Shown: positions 10,853-17,838 of the stretch, in pieces | Layout: the number at the start of each line of letters is the position of its first letter | How positions within the stretch are numbered: position 1 is the stretch's first letter | Translations under genes and position numbers: made by a program | Notes under the pieces: model-generated | Seen by the model: only the letters and a program-made list of their open reading frames with translations | Told to the model about the DNA's origin: nothing | The model's database searches: none | Source: Caulobacteraceae bacterium | GTDB taxonomy: Bacteria > Pseudomonadota > Alphaproteobacteria > Caulobacterales > Aquidulcibacteraceae | DNA: 33,354 bases | Reading direction: 5' to 3' | Assembly (NCBI GenBank): GCA_009773335.1 | Contig: WRPF01000069.1 | Coordinates: forward strand, 1 to 33,354

Positions 10853-11785
10853 TCAGTCCGCGAGCGTCACATCGTAAAGCACAGGCGCGTGGTCGGAGCC
10901 CGTCGGGCCGCGCACACGGCGGGCGATGGCGCGCACGCGCGGGCCCACGAACGCGTTGTCGATGGGCAGACGCAGGATCGCAGGAAGAAAGGTGGGCCAG
11001 GTGCCGCCGGCGCCGACGGCGGGGCGAAGACCGGTGTTGCGGGAAAGCGTCTGCAGCGGCGCTGACCAGGGCGCGCCGTTGAAGTCGCCGACGACGATGT
11101 CGGGCTCGCCGTTGGCGCGCCATGCCTCGGCGAAGCGCGCGAGTTGGTCGCGCTGCGCGCCGGCCTTGTCCCACGGCCATGGCCGCGTGAAGTGCGTCAC
11201 GGCGATGCGCAGGCGCGGGCCCTCCGATTGCGCGATGTCGGCGAACACGATGCTCGCGCCCGCGCCCGGCGCGTCGAACGGTTCGAGCGGCGTTTTCGAC
11301 AGGATCACCGTCTCGCCGTAGCGCGGCTCCATCACGCGGTAGGGGTAGATGTCGGCGAGCGTGTCGATGGCGGCGCGCCAGTCCCGGCGGACCTCGATGA
11401 GCGCGACGATGTCGGGCCGCGTCGAGCGCACGAGCGTGAGCACGCGCGCGGGGTCCTCGTTGCGCATCCAGGCGTTGTGGAAGAGCACGCGTAGCGTGCG
11501 GCCCCCGGCGGCGTGCGCCTGTGGCGGCGAGAAGAATGCGGAAGCCGGCGCGATCGAGAGACCCGCCGCAAGGAACGCCGCCGCCGCCCAGCGCGGCCGG
11601 CGCGCCGGCAGGTGGAGGAGGCCGAGCGCCGCCAGCAGCGCGCCGATAGGAATGCGGGCGTGGGAGACGATGTCGAAGGCGGGAAGCGGGCCGGAGAGCA
11701 TCGCCGCGCCGACGCCGACGGCCCCGAAGACCGTCGCCACCTTGAGCCAGTCGCCGAACCTCCCGAGCTGCATGGGCCCAGCCAT
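10853..11785 (-). CDS. Membrane-anchored endonuclease/exonuclease/phosphatase-family protein
   Basis: 310 residues. Three hydrophobic helices occupy the first 90 or so residues, then an EEP (DNase I-like) domain. Its catalytic landmarks are FHNAW (Asn), VALIEV (metal-ligand Glu), AVTHF, VVGDFNGAPWS (Asp/Asn) and the terminal GSDHAPV (Asp-His pair). The C-terminal position of the domain after the helices, and the family, suggest an enzyme on the outer face of the membrane that cleaves a phosphodiester or phosphate ester; the substrate is unknown. The start is set at ATG 11785: an open frame continues to 11899, but that stretch holds a perfect terminator hairpin and is better read as untranslated leader. 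Confidence 0.82.
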   Translation of the reverse strand: MAGPMQLGRFGDWLKVATVFGAVGVGAAMLSGPLPAFDIVSHARIPIGALLAALGLLHLPARRPRWAAAAFLAAGLSIAPASAFFSPPQAHAAGGRTLRVLFHNAWMRNEDPARVLTLVRSTRPDIVALIEVRRDWRAAIDTLADIYPYRVMEPRYGETVILSKTPLEPFDAPGAGASIVFADIAQSEGPRLRIAVTHFTRPWPWDKAGAQRDQLARFAEAWRANGEPDIVVGDFNGAPWSAPLQTLSRNTGLRPAVGAGGTWPTFLPAILRLPIDNAFVGPRVRAIARRVRGPTGSDHAPVLYDVTLAD

Positions 11786-11821
11786 CGCCCTGTTCGTCGC
11801 GGGAAAGAAGTTCGGCGCAAG

Positions 11822-11851
11822 AAAAAAGGCCGCGCGGGTGACCGCGCGGCC
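11822..11851 (-). terminator. Strong Rho-independent terminator, minus strand
   Basis: Positions 11828-11837 and 11842-11851 form a perfect 10-bp stem (GGCCGCGCGG and its complement) with a 4-base loop. On the minus strand it is followed directly by six T (complement of A at 11822-11827). It lies 37 bases before the EEP start on the same strand, so it ends a transcript other than that gene or attenuates it. Confidence 0.75.
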
Positions 11852-11915
11852 TGTCTGAAGGTGTGCCTCGGGGGAGGAAACGCCGGACTGGAGGTTCAAT
11901 CACAAATCCGGTGCG
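11822..11915 (-). ncRNA. Candidate small RNA or attenuated leader
   Basis: Reading the minus strand, three hairpins follow one another. The first (11911-11883) has the stem CCGGA/TCCGG and exposes CCTCC in its loop. The second (11877-11866) is CCTC-CCCC-GAGG. The third is the strong terminator. CCUCC in a loop can pair with Shine-Dalgarno sequences, an arrangement known from alphaproteobacterial trans-acting small RNAs. The 5' end cannot be placed, since no convincing promoter was found, so the upper boundary is approximate. The alternative is a conditional terminator in the 5' leader of the EEP gene. No named RNA family was recognised. Confidence 0.4.
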
Positions 11916-12023
11916 CGACGAGGCTCGCCGCGCAGGGGGGAGATGAGGGGCGTACGCGGCTGAATCAAGGCCGAGAGGCGGCGATCCTGCGGGTTACAGA
12001 TATGCGAAATGGAAGGGCGCGTG

Positions 12024-12041
12024 TGGTGACTCCCGTCACAA
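12024..12041. promoter_or_regulatory. CRP/FNR-type half-site pair
   Basis: TGGTGA-CTCCCG-TCACAA matches the spacing of a CRP site (TGTGA, six bases, TCACA) with one mismatch in the left half. It lies 240 bases upstream of the EEP start and 65 bases past the LysR stop, so it could serve the small transcript on the minus strand. Chance occurrence in 33 kb is possible. Confidence 0.35.
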
Positions 12042-12049
12042 ATGAATAC

Positions 12050-12069
12050 TCAGGCGAGCGCTCGCCTGA
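12050..12069. repeat. 20-bp perfect palindrome after the LysR gene
   Basis: TCAGGCGAGCGCTCGCCTGA is fully self-complementary. Together with the nearby CCCCC-TTGC-GGGGG hairpin (about 12087-12100) it follows the LysR stop on the minus strand, so both may help end or stabilise that mRNA. Its GGCGAG/CTCGCC arms resemble the palindrome at 6629-6648. The rest of 11852-12105 holds the candidate small RNA and the CRP-like site; no protein gene is visible in that stretch. Confidence 0.5.
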
Positions 12070-12105
12070 CGCGCGCCTGCGCGCCCTCCCCCTTGCGGGG
12101 GCGCC

Positions 12106-12999
12106 TCACCCCGCCCAGTCGGCGGCCTGCTGCAGCAGGAAATCGCGGAACGCCACGATGCGCTTGGAGCGCTTCAGGTCGCCCGGATAGATGAAGTAGA
12201 CGTCGAAGTTCGGGCCGTCGGTATCGGGCAGGATCTTCACGAGGTTCTTGTTGTGGCGGGCCATGTAGTCGGGGAGGCTCGCGATGCCGAGGCCGGATTC
12301 CACCGCCCGCTGCATGCCGTAGACGTTGTTGATCTCGAGGATCGGCGTGCGCGGTTTGTCGTCGTCACGACCGGCGCGGATGGCCCAGTCGAGTTCGCGC
12401 ATCGGCGTCGAGGCGCCCGCGGACTGGAAGGCGACGACACGGTGCTTGTCGAGATCTTCCAGCGTTTTCGGGCTGCCGTGGCGCTCGATGTAGGCGGGCG
12501 CCGCGTAGAGGCTCACATGCACCGAAAGAATCTTGCGCTGGATGAGATCCTGGTGCGTGGCCGCCCACAGGCGCACGGCGCACTCGGCCTCCAGTTTCAG
12601 GAGATCGTATTCGCGGTCGTCGAGCAGAAGCTGGAGCTTCAGTTCCGGGTACTGGTCCATGAAGCTGACGAGGCGCGGCGCGAGCCACACCGAGCCGAAC
12701 GCGATGGGCGCGGTGACGGAGAGATCGCCCATCACCTTCTCGCGGGCGTCCTTCAGCGTGCGCTCGGCGCTGGCGGCGGTCTGCGCCATGTCGCGGGTCA
12801 GGTCCCACAGCGCCTTGCCGGGGCCGTTGAGCAGCAGGCCGCGCGCGTGGCGCTGGAACAGGGGGACGCCGATCTGCTCCTCAAGCGCGGCGATCTGGCG
12901 GCTGACGGCGGACTGGGAAATGCCGAGCTTTTCGGCGGCCGCCGTGAGGCTGCCCAGTTCGGCCGAGTAGTGGAAGGTCTTGAGCTTGTCCCAGTCCAT
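12106..12999 (-). CDS. LysR family transcriptional regulator
   Basis: 297 residues. The N-terminal winged helix-turn-helix is MDWDKLKTFHYSAELGSLTAAAEKLGISQSAVSRQIAALEEQIGVPLFQRHARG, followed by the linker helix and a periplasmic-binding-protein-like effector domain (about 90-297) with VTAPIAFGSVWLAPRLVSFMDQYPELKLQLLLDD. The co-inducer is unknown. Start at ATG 12999 is set by the LysR consensus; the frame runs on upstream but that part is not LysR-like. The regulator type beginning MDWDKL is, to my recollection, usually found next to trxB in alphaproteobacteria; here trxB is 4.8 kb away on the same strand, with an inserted cassette between. The dyad ATGCA-CAAA-TGCAT at 13043-13056, 44 bases before the start, is a candidate autoregulatory site. 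Confidence 0.9.
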   Translation of the reverse strand: MDWDKLKTFHYSAELGSLTAAAEKLGISQSAVSRQIAALEEQIGVPLFQRHARGLLLNGPGKALWDLTRDMAQTAASAERTLKDAREKVMGDLSVTAPIAFGSVWLAPRLVSFMDQYPELKLQLLLDDREYDLLKLEAECAVRLWAATHQDLIQRKILSVHVSLYAAPAYIERHGSPKTLEDLDKHRVVAFQSAGASTPMRELDWAIRAGRDDDKPRTPILEINNVYGMQRAVESGLGIASLPDYMARHNKNLVKILPDTDGPNFDVYFIYPGDLKRSKRIVAFRDFLLQQAADWAG

Positions 13000-13042
13000 G
13001 GGCGGATTTTCCGGGCCGCTGAAATGGGCCGTTCGGGCAACT

Positions 13043-13056
13043 ATGCACAAATGCAT
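13043..13056. promoter_or_regulatory. Dyad in the LysR/AcoR-like divergent intergenic region
   Basis: ATGCA-CAAA-TGCAT is a 5-bp inverted repeat between the divergent starts at 12999 and 13165, closer to the LysR gene. LysR proteins commonly bind such a dyad near their own promoter. The assignment is inference. Confidence 0.3.
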
Positions 13057-13164
13057 GGCTGGGGGAAGTCTCGGGGCGGTGAAGGTTTTGTCGGGTCTGC
13101 GGCGCCGGCTTGCCAGATCGGTGGTGCGGGCGCAGCCTTCGCGCAACGATAAGGGGAGGCCGCC

Positions 13165-14127
13165 TTGGCCCGCAGCCGGCATGTGGACGACGTCCTCGCG
13201 GCGACCGCAGACCCCGCGGCGCCGGCGAGGTCGTTCGTGGCCGCGTCCTGGTGGCGCAGCGTCGCGGTGCACGGGCTCGATCCCGCCAATGACAAGCCGC
13301 CGAACACGCTGGGCGATGCCGCCCTGCGCACCGTGCTCGAACGTAGCGGACCGCTGCTCGCTGCGGCCGGGCAGAGCCTCGACCGGCTGTTCAAGGCGGT
13401 CGGCGACGCCGGCTGCTGCATCCTGCTCACCGATCATCAGGGTGTGCCGCTGGTGCGTCGCGGCGTGGCGGCCGACGACGAGACCTTCCATCGCTGGGGC
13501 CTTTGGCCGGGCGCGGTGTGGAGCGAGGCGAGCGAAGGCACCAACGGCATCGGCACGTGCATCGCCGAACAACGCGCGCTCGTCATCCATCGCGACCAGC
13601 ACTTCCACGCGAGAAACACAGGGCTGAGCTGCACGGTCGCGCCGGTGCACGATCACGTGGGCAGGCTCGCGGGCGCGGTGGACGTATCGTCGGCGCGTGC
13701 GGATCTCGTCGAACCCATGCTCGGCATGCTCACGGTGTGCGTGACGGACGCGGCCCGCCGGATCGAGGCGACGATGTTTAGGCAGGCGTTCCCACAGGCG
13801 CGTATCGTGCTTGCGCCCGGCCCCGATCGCGGTGCGCCGTCCCTGCTCGCGCTCGACCACGACGATCTCGTGATCGGCGCGACGCGCGAAGCGCGGCTGG
13901 CGCTCAAGCTGGATGACGAAATTCTCGCACGACGGATTCCCGCAGGCGCGCTGCTCGACCGCGAGCAGGACGACCGGGCGGCGCCGCTGGAGGCCGCCGA
14001 GCGCGCTGCGTTACGGCGGGCCCTGGCGCGTTCAAACGGCAACGTGTCGGCTGCGGCCGCGTTGCTGGGCGTTAGCCGCGCCACGCTCCACCGGAAGATG
14101 AAACGCCTGGCGGTCCCGCGGATCTGA
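13165..14127 (+). CDS. AcoR-like GAF/Fis-type regulator lacking the AAA+ domain
   Basis: 320 residues. The N-terminal half matches AcoR-type activators: SWWRSVAVHGLDP, then a GAF-like sensor domain with GCCILLTDHQGVPLVRRG, WSEASEGTNGIGTCIAEQRALVIHRDQHF and SCTVAPVHDHVGRLAGAVDVSS. The C-terminus is a Fis-type helix-turn-helix (ALARSNGNVSAAAALLGVSRATLHRKMKRL). The central sigma-54-activating AAA+ domain of full-length AcoR (about 600 residues) is absent; no GAFTGA or Walker motif is seen. It should therefore act as an ordinary repressor or activator of the adjacent aldehyde dehydrogenase gene, perhaps sensing an aldehyde or acetoin-like compound. The start is TTG 13165, supported by AAGGGGAGG at 13151-13159. 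Confidence 0.8.
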   Translation: MARSRHVDDVLAATADPAAPARSFVAASWWRSVAVHGLDPANDKPPNTLGDAALRTVLERSGPLLAAAGQSLDRLFKAVGDAGCCILLTDHQGVPLVRRGVAADDETFHRWGLWPGAVWSEASEGTNGIGTCIAEQRALVIHRDQHFHARNTGLSCTVAPVHDHVGRLAGAVDVSSARADLVEPMLGMLTVCVTDAARRIEATMFRQAFPQARIVLAPGPDRGAPSLLALDHDDLVIGATREARLALKLDDEILARRIPAGALLDREQDDRAAPLEAAERAALRRALARSNGNVSAAAALLGVSRATLHRKMKRLAVPRI

Positions 14128-14163
14128 GCTGACGGGCTCGGGTCGCGACTTTTCACGTTCCGG

Positions 14164-14183
14164 GTGTCTCAATTCTGAGACAC
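14164..14183. promoter_or_regulatory. Perfect inverted repeat, probable operator for the AcoR-like regulator
   Basis: GTGTCTCA-ATTC-TGAGACAC is a perfect 8-bp inverted repeat with a 4-base centre, 36 bases after the regulator stop and 110 bases before the aldehyde dehydrogenase start. Position and symmetry fit binding of a Fis-type HTH dimer. It is not followed by a T tract, so it is not an intrinsic terminator. Confidence 0.6.
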
Positions 14184-14292
14184 GCCGGTCGCGCCGGTTT
14201 CGTCGCGCTCTCGCGCTCGCACGATCCATGCGCCCAGATGGCGCCAATACGGGCGGCCGCAACGGACCGCCCTCGACCAAGGGAGGTCAGCA

Positions 14293-15801
14293 ATGTTCGA
14301 CGGTTCCACAGTCAAGCCGCCTTTCAAGACGCGTTACGGCAATTTCATCGGCGGCAAGTTCGTCGAGCCCGCGAGCGGGCAGTACTTCGACAACCGCTCA
14401 CCCGTGGACGGACGCGTGCTGTGCCAGATCGCACGCTCGAACGCCGAGGACGTGGAGCGCGCCCTCGACGCTGCACACGCCGCCAAGGCCGCGTGGGGCG
14501 CCACGAGCGTCACCGAGCGCGCCGCCGCGCTCAACGCGATCGCCGACTGCATGCAGGCCAACATCGAGGCGCTCGCGGTTGCGGAGTCCTGGGACAACGG
14601 CAAGCCGATCCGCGAAACCATGGCGGCGGACATGCCGCTCGCGATCGACCACTTCCGCTATTTCGCCGGTTGCATCCGCGCGCAGGAAGGCACGATCGGC
14701 GAGATCGACAGCGACACCGTGGCCTATCATTTCCATGAGCCGCTGGGCGTCGTCGGCCAGATCATTCCGTGGAACTTCCCGTTGCTGATGGCGTGCTGGA
14801 AGCTCGCGCCTGCGATCGCCGCCGGCAACTGCGTGGTGATCAAGCCCGCCGAACAGACGCCGGCCAGCATCCTGCTGTGGGCGGAACTCATCGACGGCAT
14901 CCTGCCGCCTGGCGTCCTCAACATCGTCAACGGCTTCGGCCTTGAAGCCGGCAAGCCGCTCGCGTCCAGTCCGCGTATCGCCAAGATCGCCTTCACCGGC
15001 GAGACGACGACGGGCCGGCTCATCATGCAGTATGCGAGCCAGAACCTCATTCCCGTCACGCTCGAACTCGGCGGCAAGTCGCCGAACATCTTCTTTGAAG
15101 ACGTTGCGCGCGAGGACGATGATTTCCTCGACAAGGCGATCGAAGGCTTCGTGATGTTCGCGCTCAACCAGGGCGAGGTCTGCACCTGCCCCAGCCGCGC
15201 ACTCATCCACGAGAAGATCTACGACCGCTTCATGGATCGCGCACTCACGCGCGTGCGCGAGATCAAGCAGGGCCATCCGCTCGACAGCGCCACGATGATC
15301 GGCGCGCAGGCATCGAGCGAGCAGCTCGAGAAAATCCTCGCCTACATCGATATCGGCCGGAAGGAAGGCGCGGAGGTCCTGACGGGCGGCGGGCAGGCGA
15401 AACTCGGCGGGGATCTCGACAACGGCTACTATGTGCAGCCGACGGTGCTGCGCGGGCACAACAAGATGCGCGTGTTCCAGGAGGAAATCTTCGGGCCGGT
15501 GGTGTCGGTGACGACGTTCAAGGACGATGACGATGCGCTCGCCATCGCCAATGACACGCTCTACGGCCTCGGAGCGGGCGTGTGGAGCCGCGACGCCAAC
15601 AGGTGCTACCGCTTCGGCCGCGCGATCCAGGCGGGACGTGTCTGGACGAACTGCTATCACGCCTACCCCGCGCATGCGGCGTTCGGCGGTTACAAGCAGT
15701 CCGGATTCGGCCGCGAGACACACCGCATGATGCTCGATCACTACCAGCAGACCAAGAACATGCTGGTGAGCTACAGCCCGAAGAAGCTCGGCTTCTTCTG
15801 A
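14293..15801 (+). CDS. NAD-dependent aldehyde dehydrogenase (acetaldehyde type)
   Basis: 502 residues, full length for the ALDH superfamily. Catalytic residues are visible: Asn161 in PWNFPL, Glu258 in LELGGKSPN, and the nucleophile Cys297 in [11 protein letters not shown], with a second cysteine two residues later. The C-terminal half includes [12 protein letters not shown] and ends YSPKKLGFF, typical of the AcoD/ExaC group that oxidises acetaldehyde and related short aldehydes to acids. GGAGGTC lies just before the ATG. It follows the AcoR-like regulator with the operator-like repeat between, and is followed by DUF779, an arrangement repeatedly seen for this enzyme group. It should act in alcohol, ethanolamine or acetoin catabolism; the exact substrate is not fixed by sequence. 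Confidence 0.92.
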   Translation: MFDGSTVKPPFKTRYGNFIGGKFVEPASGQYFDNRSPVDGRVLCQIARSNAEDVERALDAAHAAKAAWGATSVTERAAALNAIADCMQANIEALAVAESWDNGKPIRETMAADMPLAIDHFRYFAGCIRAQEGTIGEIDSDTVAYHFHEPLGVVGQIIPWNFPLLMACWKLAPAIAAGNCVVIKPAEQTPASILLWAELIDGILPPGVLNIVNGFGLEAGKPLASSPRIAKIAFTGETTTGRLIMQYASQNLIPVTLELGGKSPNIFFEDVAREDDDFLDKAIEGFVMFALNQGEVCTCPSRALIHEKIYDRFMDRALTRVREIKQGHPLDSATMIGAQASSEQLEKILAYIDIGRKEGAEVLTGGGQAKLGGDLDNGYYVQPTVLRGHNKMRVFQEEIFGPVVSVTTFKDDDDALAIANDTLYGLGAGVWSRDANRCYRFGRAIQAGRVWTNCYHAYPAHAAFGGYKQSGFGRETHRMMLDHYQQTKNMLVSYSPKKLGFF

Positions 15802-15840
15802 GGCGCACAGGTCGCGCGGTTCCGGCGCAATTCTCCTCCC

Positions 15841-16155
15841 TTGCCGGAACCGTACGGCCCCGTGCTCTTCCACCAGTCCGGCGGGTGCTGCGACGGGTCT
15901 TCGCCGATGTGCTACCCGCAGGGCGATTTCCTCGTCGGCGATCACGACGTGTATCTGGGCGCCATCGGCGGCGCGCCGGTCTACATCGGCGCATCGCAGT
16001 TCGAGGCATGGAAACACACGCAGCTCATCATCGACGTGGTGCCGGGGCGGGGCGGGATGTTCTCGCTCGACAATGGCCGCGAGGTCCGTTTCCTCACGCG
16101 TTCGCGACTGTTCGACGGCACGCAGGCGTGTCCGCTGCCGGCGCGGCCCATCTGA
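15841..16155 (+). CDS. DUF779 protein, companion of the aldehyde dehydrogenase
   Basis: 104 residues. The conserved core is complete: GPVLFHQSGGCCDGSSPMCYPQGDF, then DVYLGAIGGAPVYIGASQFEAWKHTQLIIDVVPGRGGMFSLDNG and FLTRSRLF. Three cysteines in GGCCDGSSPMC could bind a metal or form a redox centre. The family accompanies AcoD-type aldehyde dehydrogenases and its role is unknown. It lies in the same frame as that enzyme, 39 bases past its stop. Between the two, the only possible start is TTG at 15841, without a clear ribosome binding site, and the helix that normally precedes the core (about 20-25 residues) is missing. Expression may depend on translational coupling, or the N-terminus may have decayed. 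Confidence 0.75.
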   Translation: MPEPYGPVLFHQSGGCCDGSSPMCYPQGDFLVGDHDVYLGAIGGAPVYIGASQFEAWKHTQLIIDVVPGRGGMFSLDNGREVRFLTRSRLFDGTQACPLPARPI

Positions 16156-16160
16156 CCTTG

Positions 16161-16763
16161 CTAACCTTTCGGCGGCGCTGACGCCGCAACGCTCGGGCGA
16201 TCCGCCATCAGGGCGCGCCATGCGGCGAGCTTCGCCGTCGCCTTGAGCAGGCCGAGATCTCCGAGCCTGAACTCAACGTAGTCGACGGCCGCGATGGCGG
16301 CGATCCAGCCGAGGTCGAAGGCGGGCGTCTCCGCCGGCAGCTCCGCGTCGAGCGCGGCGATGGCGTTGGACATCGCGGCTGTCCAGCGAGCCATCCATTC
16401 CTCAGAACGTAGCGCTTCCGGTCGCCGGCGCTCCATCACCAGATTGAACGCCGCGTCCATCACCCCGTCCGCCAGCGCCTGACGGCGCAGAACGCCCCAG
16501 CGCGCGGCGCCCTTCGGCAGCAGCACAGGCGTCGGCGCCAGAGTGTCGAGGTATTCGCAGATCACCGGGCTGTCGAAGAGCGATGTTCCATCATCCAGCA
16601 CGAGCGCGGGAATCTTCGCCAGCGGATTGCTCGCGCGCACCGTGTCCGGTTTGCCGAGCACATCGACGCCGACGATTTCAACGCGATCGGCGAGACCCTT
16701 CTCGATGACGGTGATGCGGACTTTGCGCGCGTACGGCGATGTGGGGGAATAGAGGAGTTTCAT
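16161..16763 (-). CDS. Glutathione S-transferase
   Basis: 200 residues. The N-terminal thioredoxin-like domain reads MKLLYSPTSPYARKVRITVIEKGL, then the conserved NPLAKIPALVLDDGTSLFDSPVICEYLD with the cis-Pro and the Glu/Ser-type glutathione contact (DSPVI). The all-helical C-terminal domain starts near residue 85 and includes DLGWIAAIAAVDYVEFRLGD. The Ser in SPTSPYARKV is the likely catalytic residue. It should conjugate or reduce electrophiles with glutathione. Start ATG 16763 is set by the family. The upstream MAPEG gene ends 14 bases away, so the two form a likely operon of glutathione-related enzymes. Confidence 0.9.
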   Translation of the reverse strand: MKLLYSPTSPYARKVRITVIEKGLADRVEIVGVDVLGKPDTVRASNPLAKIPALVLDDGTSLFDSPVICEYLDTLAPTPVLLPKGAARWGVLRRQALADGVMDAAFNLVMERRRPEALRSEEWMARWTAAMSNAIAALDAELPAETPAFDLGWIAAIAAVDYVEFRLGDLGLLKATAKLAAWRALMADRPSVAASAPPKG

Positions 16764-16777
16764 GGTGTTGATTCCGA

Positions 16778-17188
16778 TCAGACCAGACCGAGAAGACGCG
16801 CGGCCAGCGTCATCTGCGCGAGGAAGCCGATGAAGAACGCGATGGTGCGCACGAGTGGCGCCCCGAGCGTATAGACGACCGCATGTGCGACGCGAGACCA
16901 GAAGAACGCCTGCGACCACGCCGCCGTCAGGTCGTCGCCGACGCCCAGAACATGAACGGAGATCGCCAGCGGTGCAAATACCACGAGATTTTCGATCGCG
17001 TTGCGATGCGCGTGCCCCGCGCGATGCGACCAGTCCGCCCTGGGGCGAACATCCGGCTCCGGATTCTTGAGCGCTCGCCATGGGCCGATCTCAAGGAGCC
17101 TGTTGGCGATGATCGGCAGCCAGATCAGCCCGGTGAACGTCGCTGCGAGGATGGCGTAGTGGAGTTCGGGCGTCATGGACGGCGACAT
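16778..17188 (-). CDS. MAPEG family membrane protein
   Basis: 136 residues with four hydrophobic helices. Landmarks of the MAPEG family (membrane proteins of eicosanoid and glutathione metabolism) are visible: a helix 1 followed by NRLLE, then RAGHAHRNAIENLVVFAPLAISVHVLG, in which the HRNxxEN segment is the family signature, and WSRVAHAVVYTLGAPLVRTIAFF. It probably acts as a trimeric membrane-bound glutathione transferase or peroxidase, matching the GST gene directly downstream. GGAG lies about nine bases before ATG 17188; ATG 17176 is an alternative. Confidence 0.88.
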   Translation of the reverse strand: MSPSMTPELHYAILAATFTGLIWLPIIANRLLEIGPWRALKNPEPDVRPRADWSHRAGHAHRNAIENLVVFAPLAISVHVLGVGDDLTAAWSQAFFWSRVAHAVVYTLGAPLVRTIAFFIGFLAQMTLAARLLGLV

Positions 17189-17221
17189 GGGCTGGCTCCG
17201 TTGCAAGATTGACGGCCGGCG

Positions 17222-17241
17222 TGTACATACCAGTAGTTACA
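17222..17241. promoter_or_regulatory. TetR-type operator between tetR-like and MAPEG genes
   Basis: TGTA-ca-TAC-ca-GTA-gt-TACA is a 20-base dyad with symmetric blocks, placed in the 59-base gap between the divergent starts at 17188 and 17248. A TTGAC box occurs on each strand here (TTGACG at 17209, and the complement of AGTCAA at 17243-17248), so binding would cover both promoters. This fits autoregulation together with control of the MAPEG/GST pair. Confidence 0.55.
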
Positions 17242-17247
17242 GAGTCA

Positions 17248-17832
17248 ATGGGAACCGTGATGACGAGGCAGGCCATTCTCGATGCCGCGAAGAAACTCCT
17301 GTGGCTGCAGGGCTTCGAGAGCATGAGTCCACGCGACGTGATGGACGAGAGCGGTGCAGGGCAGGGCAGCCTTTACCATCATTTCCGGTCCAAGAAGGAG
17401 CTGGCCGCCGCTGCGCTCGACGACATCGAGGGGGAGCTGACGGAAAAGGCCCGCAACGCGTTCGGATCAGGTCGTGCGCCGCTCCTGCGGATCAGGACGT
17501 ACCTTATGCAGGCGCGCGACGGCCTGAAGGGGTGTCGGCTTGGCCGTCTCGCAAACGAGAGAGCGGTGCTCGATGACGGAGAATTGCGCGCGCGCCTCGA
17601 TCGCTATTTCCGGACGGTGATCGGGCTGCTGGCCGACGCGCTCGCCGAGGCGCGAAGGGATGGCGCCTTGCCGAAGCGCATCAATGTCGATGACCTGGCG
17701 ACGCTTTTGCTTGCAAGCGTGCAGGGCGGCTTTGTGCTGAGCCGCGCCACGCAGGACGCCGCCGCCGTCACGCGTGCGACGCGCGGCGCCTGGGCGCTGC
17801 TCAGCGGCCTCGCAGCGGAGGTGAAAAAATAA
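17248..17832 (+). CDS. TetR family transcriptional regulator
   Basis: 194 residues. The N-terminal helix-turn-helix is TRQAILDAAKKLLWLQGFESMSPRDVMDESGAGQGSLYHHFRSKKELAAAALD, the TetR pattern with a YxaF/LmrA-like sequence (GQGSLYHHF). The rest is an all-helical ligand and dimerisation domain containing ASVQGGFVLSRATQD, typical of the same subgroup. It is divergent from MAPEG and GST and probably represses them, perhaps responding to a quinone or another electrophile, which is inference. Start candidates are ATG 17248 and ATG 17260 (the latter with GGGAA just upstream); a TTG at 17209 would run the coding sequence through the operator and is unlikely. The stop is 6 bases from the convergent trxB stop. 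Confidence 0.87.
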   Translation: MGTVMTRQAILDAAKKLLWLQGFESMSPRDVMDESGAGQGSLYHHFRSKKELAAAALDDIEGELTEKARNAFGSGRAPLLRIRTYLMQARDGLKGCRLGRLANERAVLDDGELRARLDRYFRTVIGLLADALAEARRDGALPKRINVDDLATLLLASVQGGFVLSRATQDAAAVTRATRGAWALLSGLAAEVKK

Positions 17833-17838
17833 CGGGCA

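Noticed and set aside
14184-14292. Sigma-54 promoter ahead of the aldehyde dehydrogenase
   Set aside because: No GG-N10-GC with adequate flanks was found, and the adjacent AcoR-like regulator lacks the domain that would activate sigma-54.
14398-16221. A 607-residue minus-strand frame opposite the aldehyde dehydrogenase
   Set aside because: Antisense shadow of a gene with intact catalytic residues; no protein-like features.
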